The notes below the pieces were generated by a model, which did no database searches, was not told the origin of the DNA, and saw nothing but the letters and a program-made list of their open reading frames with translations. A stretch of 64,000 nucleotides of DNA from Prunella strophiata (lineage: Eukaryota > Chordata > Aves > Passeriformes > Prunellidae). Each line of letters begins with the position of its first letter. The stretch's first letter is position 1. Both the position numbers and the translations under genes were made by a program. This document shows, piece by piece, positions 38,173 to 49,900 of the stretch. The DNA is taken from contig JAZBQD010000019.1 of NCBI GenBank assembly GCA_036583965.1, positions 16,879,585-16,943,584 on the forward strand, written 5' to 3'.

Positions 38173-38225
38173 TTTTTTTTTTTTGTTTTTTTTTTTTGTT
38201 GTTGGTTATTTTTTTTTTTTTTTTT
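38173..38225. repeat. T-rich simple sequence
   Basis: T12, G, T12, a GTTGTTGGTTA spacer and then T17. This is low-complexity intronic sequence. Confidence 0.95.
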
Positions 38226-40149
38226 CTTCTTTTGGATATTGAAACTTCTATGTTACTCCTAGGTTTTGAGTAACAGAAATACAGTTTGCTATACTTCTGA
38301 CCCTTTGACTCAATACTGGAAAAATAATGGCATCAATAACAAACTGTTTTTTGGAGTCTCTGTATGGAGCACAGTGATGCAGTGGTAAAGTTGGCCTTGC
38401 TTTGAACCCAGTCAGTGTTGAAATACAGCTACAGATGAGACTGATAAAGTGGCAGGATTTCTGTAGGGAACTCACTGTCATGTGTTGATATCTATGAGCT
38501 GTCTACATAGGGGAAGAGGTGAGGGTATGAATCACAAAAGACAAGAACATACCAAATTACAGAAATTACTGTGGGCCCGTTTCATAAACAGCACTCTGTG
38601 AAGCTGTGATCTCCTGCACCCATTTTCATCACAGGTGTATGTATTTTATACATCTGGGAAATCCTCATTTCTGGTTTGTGGGAAAGGTGAGAAGACAGCG
38701 ATGTAGCTTCAGTGCTGGGAGGGGGGGAAGGGAAGATGCAGTGGTGCCAAGCTTCCAGATGGAGGGAGGTGATCCAGAGACCTACATACACTTCAGTGTC
38801 ACCTCATGGTGTCACAGCTGGCACAAAATGTAAAACGTTTGCACCAGATGACAAGTACTCCAAGTTTAGGACTGGCCATAATCTGAGGGCTAAGGCTGTG
38901 CTTAATTATTCCCTGATACCAGTGATGCAGTACTTGCCACAGCTGTAGCCATCTGACTTCTGAAGGGAGAACCATTGTAGAGTTACTATGTTAGTAGCTA
39001 CAGTGTATAAAATAAGGCCCTCAATGTAATTTTCAGATGGAGATAAAAAGTTAAATAAGCTCTGGAGTCACTAGCTGCTTCATTTTATCATAAGGTGTTT
39101 TATTGTTTCCAGTGTGTTTGCTACAGTCAGATTAATTCTTGCAATGTAGCCTGGTAGTCGTGCTATTTTTTAAAAGCTAGTAGGACGTTCACATAAGGTG
39201 TAAATCAAAATTACAGCAGATTATTGCAAGAATATGTTGTCTTAATAGGAAAATAAGTCCCCCAAGGGCTTCCCTCTCAGTGAAAGACTACAATCAGCAG
39301 TTTTTAAAAACAACCTTTAATTTTGAGCCTTTCTGCATTCTGGGCTGTGAGCAGTAGGGAACTAAAAGGCAAGCACATCCCTGTGGGAAGGGGTCAGTCA
39401 TTTCCAGGGGAGGTACAAGTACAGAGGTGCACTCCCGACCACACAGGTTGGATATTTCGTGCTGGTGATGTGAAGTTCAGTGAGTAACAAAGCCAAAGTT
39501 GTTGTTTTAAAAATCTGTTGCCAAGCAGTAGGTTTTCTCCTAGCAACAAGTGTTTTGCAGCAGGGGAGGCAATTGGATACCTTAGAGGGTATGTTAGCAG
39601 TGGGGGAAGGGCAGAGAAATAGCAAACTGGGGCTCCAGCAGGGGATGGGGCACACAGAGGATGGGCTGGGCATGGAGGAGGGCAAGGGAGGGACAAGTGG
39701 CACAGGTGGTGATCTGGGACAAAAGGGTTGGCTCAAGGCACAGGTTCCTATTTGCTCATCAGCTGCTTTGTTTGGTTTAGTGAGTGATCAAATGTATTAT
39801 TAGCTGGTTGTTCTCATTTAAAAAAGAAAATCCATACTGAGCTGCTAGGAAGTTTTATTTAGATCATATTTGAAGAAATACGCTTTTTATTTTTCAAAAA
39901 AAAATTGCCTCGTTAGAGAAAATAAGATAAGTAATTTTTATTCTGCATTTTGGAAAACAAAATATATACATGTTGCAGTTTCTTTTCTGATTAAAAAAAA
40001 AATATTTATTACCACCTTTACTTGTAAAGTAAGTGTAGTGTTGCCAATCCAGTTGGTTTTAAACCTTATAATGTGGTCACCCTTCAAAATCCCTGCATTA
40101 AAGTGCAACCTGTGAACTATGTGTATTCATAATTTTTCTGATGGAATGG

Positions 40150-40330
40150 CTTATTTCTAACTGATGTACTGTGTCACAATCTTTTCATACTTGCAGAAAA
40201 TAATTATGCACAATGACTCAATATGCATGTGCCTTTGAAAGGAGTTTATAAATGATTTCTTATGCAAAGTCATACTTTGACTAGATGGACATGTTTCAGC
40301 ACAAAGTCATCAGCTAAAATGAAAATAGGA
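40150..40330. promoter_or_regulatory. Candidate intronic regulatory patch with AP-1 motif
   Basis: The patch holds an exact AP-1 motif TGACTCA at 40214-40220, POU-like TATGCA cores near 40205, 40222 and 40262, and TAATTA-like cores, in unique-looking sequence. It is a candidate on motif density only, with no conservation evidence. Confidence 0.2.
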
Positions 40331-43300
40331 GAGCACAGCATATAAATAATGTTCTGTTTCACTCTATGTAAGTGTAAAATATTGATTATAGACTGCATTT
40401 AAAATGCATATTTTTATCATGGAGGTTGGAAAGCATCAGCTGTAGAATTTTACTTATTTTTCCATATATCATGGCAAATTCTTCTCATTTTGCCTCACTA
40501 ACACTTCTGTTTCATTCTTATAGCATAACACTGTCAAGTCTCTGGTAAACCTTCAAGTTTGATAGATTTGTTTAAAAATAGCAGCCACCTTAACACTTGC
40601 AAAATAGGCTGAAAAAGCAGCATGTAACAAGGGGCAGTTTTGTGATGCTAAAATTACACTGCATATGGATTTGCAATGCATACATTGCACATTGAGTTTT
40701 GTAACTATTTATGGTCATAATCCCTGATTTTTAAGTTTTTAGATAGGAGGGGGATGTTTCTAGCATGCCCTTCTGATATCACAGCTTAAAGTTGATTATC
40801 TCTTGGGCTGGGACCCACTTTAAAAGTGTAAGATTCTGAACTGGGAAAATTATTGGGAAGTTGGATCTAGTGAGTTCTTTACATCTTTTGTAGCTTTTAA
40901 AAATCATTGTTTTCCTTATCTGAAGAGATCTGTCTGCTTATACATTATCAGCTGTTAGGTTATTGGGCTTCAGCAGGTCATCAGCAAAACAGGCCACTGT
41001 TCTTCTGTCTCCCTGCTCTTATCATTAAAAGCAAAATCAGTCCAATTTTTATTTTCATATGCTTATAATGTTTTCTTATAGCTGTTGTTTTTGCAAGGCA
41101 AACTTTTAGCTCTGAGGGCTATTTTTTAGCTAAATAAGATTTGTATCATACAAGCATAGGAAGCTTTTTAGCAAACAAGTCATGTAACAGACCTGCCAGG
41201 AATAAATTAATATGAATAGCATATCTGGTACTATTCAAATCTCCATAGTTGTGACTTCTGTAGGTCAACAGACTGTGCTTCTTAAACATGGTGAGAATCT
41301 CTGGCACTTTTTTGTGTGTGAAATCAGCCACATTTCTTGTTCTTGCTCTGTCCATTTCTCCCATTTCCCAGGTTTCTTCTCTGCCTCCCTGAAAAAGGCA
41401 AGAGTGCAAACAGACTCATGGTCACACTTCCCCTTTTTCTCATTTTCAAATAAATTTCTTTGTGCTTGAGAACATCTCCCACTCCTAGTCTATATTTTCC
41501 TCAGAGAAAATAAAAAGATTCCTCTTGATATCAAGTGAATAAAGGTAAAAATCTCAAGTGGTGCTTCTGTTGAGGCTGAGAACTGTTTATTTTCCAGCAC
41601 TGTAGAGAAGTAGTCAGACAGTTAAACCTCAAGGAAATCTCCTGCTCTCTTGAGACAAAATTTTTAGTTACACTGAAGAAACCACAGTGATCTTTGTAGT
41701 GTTACCTTTCTACCCTTTTTTTTCCCAGTTAATGCAAATGTAGTTTAGCACTGTTTCATAAAGTTCTGGGTTGATGAGACATATGATGGGCAATAACTGT
41801 GACTGTAATTTTTTCAAAGTTAGTTCCATGGAAAAAAAATTTAACATTAGCTTCTCATTTGCCTAGAAGCAAATAAAAAAGTGACCTTACTAGACTGCTG
41901 TAAATGGGTGGTGTTAATAATTTTTTAATAGCTATTTTTCAAAATGAAAAATTAGTTATTTACAGAATTTACAGTCCTATGTTTATTTGTCTAGATATGT
42001 GTTTTGCAGTGACTGTTTGGTTAATCATTATGACAGGTTAATTTGCAAAGAGAGAAAGCCCTTCTGCAGAAAAAAGATACCTTTGCAGTGAAGACTACAC
42101 TTACATGCTTATTTAAGTAATTATGGCTTTATACAATTTCTTATTACATGATGTTGTTCAGGTTCTGAGTCATGATATTTTATTAATAAATAATAGTGCA
42201 TTTTCTAACTGGAAATTTTATTTCAAAACTGTAATGCTCCATTTGAAAATCCAAATTCATCTGAATGTTTTCCTTTTCAAAGATGCTTACATTTGTCAAA
42301 TGAACAAATGGGCCCTGTTTGACTGAGCATTGTAAAAAGCAGTCCTTGGAGAGATGTTTGGGTGAAATAAGCAAAGAATAGCAGTTTTGTATGTGGGGCA
42401 ATGTAAAATGAAGTGTAAATGGAATGACTGAGGGAGGAAACACATGTAAAATTATTGCCCAAGAAGAGTGAGACTTTGTGACTCCAGAGTGAGTGAGGAG
42501 GAAAGAATTGGCAAGATCTTGAAAATAACCTGCAGCAAAAGTTGGAAGCCCTTTCCTCCCCATTTTGATCAATTCCTAGAGGGCTTTGTTCTGTTAGGAT
42601 GTGAAGTTTGTGTAGAACCTGTCTGTGGTGACAACAGTACCTCCCTGTTGGAGACATCACACAGTGTTACCCAGTGTTGCTGTTTTAGAAAGCCCCTTTG
42701 GAGAGCCCCTGGAGGCTCTTGGAATTGCAAAATCCCTTTTACTCCCAGCTCTGGCTGGGCACTGTAAAGGGCTTTTGACCTTTCCTTGAGCAGAGAGCAT
42801 CTGAACTCCACAGATCTTTGAGGACTGGTGGTTATTCAAAGTGACTGGTATAAATACCAGTGGACTGGAGTCAGGAAGCACTGGTTTCATTGGTTGTGAG
42901 ATGGCATCAAAAAGTCTCTTTGTTTCTTCAGAGATTCTCTTCACTTTTCTGCCTGTGCCATTTCTCATTAGAGTTCTCTCTTGGAGTTTCATGAGTTACA
43001 AAATCCACCCCTACAATGTAGAAATGAATAAAAGAAAAATGAGGTTTGCCTAGAGAGTTTACAACACACAGACATCCTTACCAGAGAGAATGTGAAAGCC
43101 TTAACACACTTAGGGGAGATCAGTGATTTGACAGGAAAAAAAATCAACCTCAAAGGAGTCCCCAGATTTTCAGCAAACCAAACATGGAGTAAAGTAATAA
43201 GCAACATTTGTACTGAGCTGCAAAATGAAGAGGTCTGCACACATTAGAGGCTTTTATAACTGTGTTAGAAGCAAATGTCATACATTTATTGTTCTTTCAT

Positions 43301-46300
43301 ATGAAAGAGATGCAATAGCAGGAAAGATCCTGCTTTCTCCTGCAGATGCCAACAATTGTCTTAAACACCTCTCTCAAGTACTGCAGCATTCTAAAATGTA
43401 CAAAGAACAAATAGGTTGCCTTAGGACCTTACTGGTTTTATGATATTTTGTTGAATGGATCTTATTTACACAAATGATTGTATAGCACTTTGTCTAATTG
43501 ATTCAGGTTCCAGAATCCCTCTCATGTTTTATATTTTTAAAGATTTATAGAGGGAATACACAGAAAAGGCATTCTGCTTAGGTTTTAAGGTAACATGCCA
43601 AGTCTTAAGGTGTGAACCATATGTCACTTAGGTCCCTCTCTGTGTTTCTGCAGAGCTGATGTGTTTTTCAGACCCATCTTCAGCCATAAAGCAAAAGACT
43701 TAACATTATTGTGCAAATAAATGTTGTCTGTACATCTGCTGCTAAATAGGTGAAGGCCAGAACTGATAGTTTTGAGATTTTGTTTCCAGTTAGAAAGCAG
43801 AGGAATATGCACAGTGAAGGACTGGGATAATTTGTCCTGATTTCTGGAAAGTCTTAGAGGAGTTTTGGTTTGGGAAGGGGGTTAGTTGGGTGGGTTTTGT
43901 TGTTGTTGGTTTTAGTGGTTTAGGTTTTTTCCTGAAGAGTTAATGCAGAAAGCAAGTGTGTGCTGACAGCTGGTAAACTGAAGTTCATTTTCTTGGATGA
44001 GTGTTGGTGTGAGGTCAGCAAAGGATATTGCTGTGTGATAGACATGCCTGCTCCTTCTGCCTGTGGTGTGCAATGCTTAATAGAGCACAGTCAGGCAAGG
44101 ACTGCAAATAATTTCAAATGTTCTGTGCCTCAGAATTTTAATGAAGTCATCTGGGAAGGGGATTTACAAACTGGACACTTACAATGTGTGACATCTGACC
44201 ATCATTCTGAGAGAGTTCATGAATCAGAGGGTATTTTGTGTTCTTTCTCTAGATCACTTATTTGAGTTCAGCCCTACAGCTACAGTGATCAAATGTCACT
44301 ATCCTTTCAATGCTCTGCATGAAACAAGTCTAATTTTCTATTGGTTCTTTGGAAGCAAAGCTTCTTGTCCCAGGGCCACCACCTGAGGCAGGAGTGTTCA
44401 TACCCTCCCAGGCTGAGACCCCAGTGAAAGACTGACTTTCAGGAGGCACTCCTTGGAGAAAGCTGTGTCCCCAAAACATCAGGGGACAGGATGCAACCTC
44501 ATTGCACATGCAAGAGTGGTTCCTTCACTACTACTAAATGCTAATTTCAACACTAATGCTTGTATTCTTAGGAAAGTATAAAGGCAGGCAAACTGCCAGT
44601 ATTTGCTCTAGTTCTATCACCTGGAAAATCTCAGCTATCCTTTTTGCCATACAGAATAGGGCAGATGTGATGTAATATGTGTCTCTTCCTATGAACAGGC
44701 TTATATCTGCAAAATTTGGTTTTTCTTTGGTCTTGAAAAGAACAGCTTGTATCCTTAGCAAGCAGGGAAAATGGTCTGGCATATTTAAGAAAAAAAGTAT
44801 TAGCAATATTCAAATAATTCACTGTTCAATTAATATATAAAACATACATATCTGCACCCCCAAAAAAGCAAGGCTTATGAAAATAGAGACTCTTATCTTG
44901 AAAAATAAGAAGACTTAAATTTTATTAAGGTTAGGTGCATTGCAGCAACACCAGGTTTGCATAGTCCATCTCCTTGCTTCATTTTTTTTTTGTAGTTTCA
45001 CATCTGATACCTACCAGTCACTGACAATCACTTCACTGCAGGGGAAAAAAGCACTGACCCTGAGAGTCATCCAGTTTTTGTATTGGAAGTACTGTTCACT
45101 TACTCTGAAAATGCTGACTCAATTGACAGCTCAGAAAAAGTCCAAACCCTCTGGCACCTTTATGTGAGAACATCTGCAGGCTGACAGAAATTAGCCTGCA
45201 TTGCATTTATTTATTCACTTGCCAGTACTGTACAGCACTCTTTATGTTGTTCTACAGAGCAGGGTGTGCTCAGTTCTTCTGTAGGATGGAGTTAACAGTC
45301 TTCCCAAGCTGAAAGTCAGCCAGGTGGGCACAATTCCAGAAATGTATGGTGGATAATTCAGGGGCTGCATAGAATGTCAGTACTTTCTAATCAGTGGTGC
45401 TTAGGTTAATAAGGATTTGAGGGACAGATGTACAGAGAGATAAAAGAAATTGTGGTCCAAGGAGTGGGGGCTGGGAAGGCACAAGGCCTCTGTAAGCATG
45501 TAATTGGGACACCTCTTTGCAAAACAAAGATTTGTGGTCCATATGTGTTTTGCAATACAGAATCACAATGTAAAAATGCATAATATCATTAGGATTATTA
45601 TAATCCCAAAATAAAGCTCTCTTACTGGGTCATTCCATGACTTTTCTGGCACAGTAACATAGCTGAATGTGATGGATGGAGATTTCCATGGCCTCATTCA
45701 GCCCATATCCTAGTGAGTTAGGACATGCTGCTGGATTGTGTGGTGTTGAATTGGATCCCATCTCACAGAGGAAGAGAGAGGATCTGTAACAAGTGTGCTC
45801 ATGAGGAAGTTCTGTGCCTGCTGGTCCTTTGTGCATCACTGGGGCAATGTCAGTCCCTGTTCCTGTTCCACAGATTAAATCAAGCACCGTGGTTGTTGCC
45901 CATTGAGCTGAACTCAGTCTTGTTACAGCCATCCCCAAGTGCTGAAGTGCTGCTGGTGTTGTGTATGGTCTCAGGTGTTACAGGGCACGAGCTGGGTGCT
46001 GAGATGCACAGGGAGGGTGTGAAAACTTCAGGGCACACACCTTAGGACTTCAGACAACAGGAGCTTGCTCGAAAGCCCAGGTACTTCCTGCTTCTTGGCA
46101 TATAGGTGGAGTTTTTGTTACTTACTCTTTGTTTCCTGCCCAAAGCCACTTGACTTTGTTGGTGTGGAGTAGCTTGCTCCAGTCCTGCATCAGGTAATTT
46201 CTTTTTTTAAATGTAAAAGATAAATAAAAATTACGTGTCTAACACTTTGAGCCCAAGAGCTGCCTACCCTTATTTCACTGCAGTGACCTTGTTTGAGCTT

Positions 46301-46352
46301 CAGGAAAGCCCTACTGGCCATTCTCAGCCATTTTCCCTTTGTTTTCTTGCAG

Positions 46353-46574
46353 GCTCTGATACTTCACCAGCTTGGGCGCTATAGCTTGGCAGAGAAGATC
46401 CTCAGAGATGCTGTGCAGGTGAACTCCACAGCCCACGAGGTGTGGAACAGCCTGGGCGAGGTGCTGCAGGCTCAGGGCAATGACGATGCCGCCACCGAAT
46501 GCTTCCTGACGGCGCTGGAGCTCGAGGCCAGCAGTCCCGTGGTCCCCTTCACCATCATCCCCAGAGTCCTGTGA
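46353..46574 (+). CDS. TTC7B: TTC7B terminal coding exon
   Basis: A TTTTCTTGCAG acceptor opens a phase-0 exon of 73 codons plus TGA at 46572-46574. The translation starts [20 protein letters not shown] and contains two TPR hairpins: Leu-Gly-Arg-Tyr...Ala-Glu-Lys-Ile-Leu...Val-Asn, and Trp-Asn-Ser-Leu-Gly-Glu...Ala-Thr-Glu-Cys-Phe...Ala-Leu-Glu-Leu. It ends in the conserved tail [10 protein letters not shown]. Together with the four upstream exons it completes about the last 259 residues of a protein usually near 840 residues. Unlike the flanking DNA the exon is GC-rich and holds about ten CpGs, including a tight cluster at about 46480-46535. Confidence 0.98.
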   Translation, partial: ALILHQLGRYSLAEKILRDAVQVNSTAHEVWNSLGEVLQAQGNDDAATECFLTALELEASSPVVPFTIIPRVL

Positions 46575-46980
46575 CAGGGCTTCCCAAACAACTGGTTTTT
46601 GGTTTTCTGGGTGAGCAAACCCACTGTGTGAGACTGCCTGGTAACTGGTTAGTTTGAGAAACTTCAGAGCTACAGGTAACAGACTCCACTCTTTTGTGGG
46701 AAAGTGGCCAAAGCAGGGAGGTGCCACCATGTGTTGATGTCAGACTGAGAGGACAGAGTGGTGAGCCAGAGCCAAATCACTCACATTGCCTGCAGTTTTG
46801 CCCTGGTAGTTTTAAAACATCATTATATTGTTCATGGATTATGTGCCATATTTTGTTAGTGAAACTTGAGTGTTACATAAAATTATAATGGAATCAACTA
46901 CCAATTGTAGAATAAGATTCAGTGGCAGAGCAGACTATTTTTAACAAGGCTGTTAATAAAACTGTTCTCTTCCTGCCTCT
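46575..46980 (+). other. TTC7B: Probable TTC7B 3'UTR
   Basis: Follows the TGA stop directly. The first clear AATAAA is at 46955-46960, about 380 bp after the stop, with a U/GU-rich stretch around 47005-47020 that could act as the downstream element. The end is set at 20 bp past the signal. Longer 3'UTRs are possible because further AATAAA hexamers occur at 47318 and 49477. Confidence 0.5.
46955..46960 (+). promoter_or_regulatory. TTC7B: Polyadenylation signal AATAAA, likely for TTC7B
   Basis: Canonical hexamer within TTAATAAAACTG, the nearest one after the stop codon. Alternative distal hexamers lie at 47318-47323 and 49477-49482. Confidence 0.55.
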
Positions 46981-49900
46981 CAACCTCTCTTGGCCCAAAG
47001 TCAAAATGTGAATTTTCTGTTTCCATCTCTATTTTAGTCCAGGCCAGAAAATCAGTTGAGTTCTTGTTTTTAGTTGTTAATAACTGTGATGTGTGGCTAA
47101 CTGTTATCTAGAGCAAAGGCTGAGTACAAGAATATTTATATTTTACCAATGTATGCCTGTTACAAAAAATATATTAGTTATTTAAGTTTAACTTTTTTAT
47201 GTGAATTCAGAGTTTATTTATCAATGGAAATATGTAAAAAGAAGCCTCAAATGGAATATTTACCGACATTCCTTATACATGAACCCAGACTTGGCTAAAT
47301 GGGAAGATTATGTTAATAATAAAATGATTTTTAAATGGAACCTTTCCTGTGTCCTGGTTAAGAATCTCGGGGGAATAGATGGTTTATGAACACATTTTTA
47401 TGAGGTGGCTGGCCGGCCTTGAAGATGAACAACACCAAAATTAAATATTCTGAGGCCAGTCTAGAGAAACGAAGCTGCTATATTCTTTGCCAATGGTACT
47501 GTTATCTTAGATTTCAGGTTTCCTTAAATCTTCACAACTCCTTTTTTATTCCTTCCACTCCAGCTCTTGATGAAGCCAGATTACACTTCCTCTACATAAT
47601 ACATGGACATTTACATCCACCTTGGTAGTGCTTGGGAAAAGCATGTTAAATATTTATACAATATTCTTTGGGGTTTTTTACTGTCTTCATAGTTCTTTCC
47701 CAACATCTCCTGTCCTTTGTGTCCCTTGAAAGAAAAGTTGGCTGGTTTAGTAAACAGATACTTGCCAAAGGTTCTCTGGGATGTGTGGAGAAGAGTCATT
47801 GCTGCAATGACTATTCAGGGTGTGTGAGCTGGGGTAGTGTCCGCTCATTTACAGCACTGGGCACATTTGGAGCCTGGGAAGAATTCCAGGTTCCCCATTA
47901 GACTGGGTGCTCCTTGATACTTGGCTGATTTGTCATAAGAAGTGGTTTTAAAGTGCTTAGCACAGGATAGCAGATGATTCAGGAAAATAACAGCAAATGT
48001 TGTTCTTTGTCCCTCACCAGAGCTTATGCTCTTCAGACACATGGAGGATCCTCGCTGTGGCAGTGTGGGTTCCCAGTCAGCATCTTCAAATGGCAGAAGA
48101 CTTAAACCTGGGGAGCTCTTCAGTTTTCTCCCCTGGCATTTCAAATGCCTGTTAGGCTGAGGCTACTTTGAAATTGTATCTGCTTGGTATTTGGACCATA
48201 TGTTCTCTGTAAAATGGACCAAAACCCTGTAATAGGTAGTGTTTTCAAATCTATTTTAAAGGCAGTAGAAATTGTGTCATCTTGCTCACTGCGAAAAACA
48301 TCAATTTTGTTTCCCCATTTAAAGTCCCTGTTTGGCATTTTTTCTTCCTACTGTCCTTGGCTTTCTTTTTCTCTTTTCTATTTGCCAACTGTTCTCTTTT
48401 CTAGTCCCAGTTCGTAGTTTGTGTTCTGGCCCTGCTGTCTTTTGGCACCCATTACATGATACCAAAAAATAGTGCAAAACCTTTATTTGTTTAATTCAGT
48501 TCCTCCTGAGAGCTTTTCCTGTCCCAGTTCCATTAGCTAACTTGTGATACCTTTCACAGAAGTGCTCCTTCACAGTATTGACTCACCTTTTACTATAATA
48601 TCAAAGCTTTTCTATCAAGGCAATTTGCACCTAAATCTGAGGCAGATGGTCTTTTTCAACAGAGCTGCAGACAAAAGTAGAGAGTAGGAGAATTCTGTAA
48701 CAGAATTCAGTTTAGATTCTTCTCATTCCATTTCAAGTCCTGGCCTCTTTTGATAAACTCCCAATGTGGAAAGGTTAGCAATCTAATTGTGTCATGTCTT
48801 TTATTAGTGGAGAAGTTGTCACTGGTGTTGTGCATATCAGGTGAACTTGAATATCTGTTTCCTTTTTCTTGCACTGGAATCAGTTTCACTGTAAATCCAC
48901 AAGCTTCTACCTCTTGGGAATAGCCTCAGCTACCTATTTTTAAAAATGGATTATCTCTGTAAGGCTGTACATTTAGGGATTTTCAGGCAGAAGTGGAAAT
49001 CCTTGCAGCATATGAATTAAACAGCATTGCTTGTTTAAACATAGTTTTCAAGTTAAAACAACAAGTTCCTCGGTTTTACAGCTGCGTTCTTTTTTCTTTT
49101 TTTAAAATCAAGTAAGAAGGCCAAGATATTTTTATATCTGTTTTAGCTGCTATACAGAGAGATCTGCCTTTTGCAATCTGCTCTCAGACCACCATAGCTT
49201 TTCAGTCCCTGGAGTGAAGGAAACAATGCCCATGTGCACAGCCAGTCCCAGGGAAGTGTTCCCTTGGTGTCATCCACATGAGGGCTGCTCCTGGACTTTG
49301 TGGCTGGCAAAATCTCCATGGGACACACAGTCTGTGTGTGCTCTTGCTCCCCCAGCCTGTGGCAGGAATAAGAGCTGTTCAAATGATCAGTGAGGTAAGT
49401 CAGGGGCTGAAAACCACGCCAGCCCCTTGCTCCTTTGTCTCAAGGTTTTACTAACCTTTGGGTGGGAGCCAAGTGAAATAAAATGGTTTTTAAAGTGCAT
49501 TGTCAAGCACTTGTATCGATGTAGGGACAAGCTGCAGAAGCCTGAGATCTCCAGCCTTTCAGGATTACATACACTTCTCTGAAATTCCAGTCTTAAAGAT
49601 GGGAATAGTGGGTTTCAGAGGAGACTCCCATTACTCTGCAGTGTGCTTGTGCTACTCAAAATGATTAACATCTGGTTTACTAAGCATATGCTAGAGTGTA
49701 GCAGCAATCTCTGTTGCACTTGATAGAAGGTCTGACTCTGCAGTGCCTGCAATAAGAAAATTTATCATTCAAGTAATTAGTAAAATTTCATCTCTAATTT
49801 TGGTGCAGATAACCATTTTTACTCCGCAATTTATTTCATTTCTACTTTTGCTTTCATGATTGATAGAGAATCACAGGAACAAGAGAAACAATCCAAGCAG

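Larger units (their letters stand above)
20002..46352 (+). other. TTC7B: TTC7B last intron, 26.4 kb
   Basis: GT-AG intron (gtaagt donor, TTTTCTTGCAG acceptor) joining two phase-0 exon ends. Mostly AT-rich. It holds a minus-strand CR1 fragment at 20376-20893, a plus-strand CR1 tail at about 27430-27576, several poly-T tracts, a GT(16-17) tandem array near 26.6 kb, a 23-bp palindrome at 32823 and a 17-bp tandem duplication at 33887. GC-richer patches lie near 35.75-36.13, 36.78-37.08, 39.36-39.75 and 45.7-46.1 kb. No known protein family is readable in the open frames, including the overlapping ones in those patches. Confidence 0.85.

Noticed and set aside
39394..39803. Three overlapping frames of 100-112 codons at a GC-rich patch
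   Set aside because: They overlap in different frames and strands, are Pro/Gly low-complexity, and have no splice-phased partner or family match. Higher GC explains the absence of stops.
42183..42992. Minus-strand frames of 111-129 codons
   Set aside because: Mutually overlapping, no recognised domain, no promoter or exon structure; consistent with chance.
46311..46730. 139-codon minus-strand frame over the terminal exon
   Set aside because: It is the antisense shadow of the GC-rich TTC7B exon, which is clearly coding on the plus strand.
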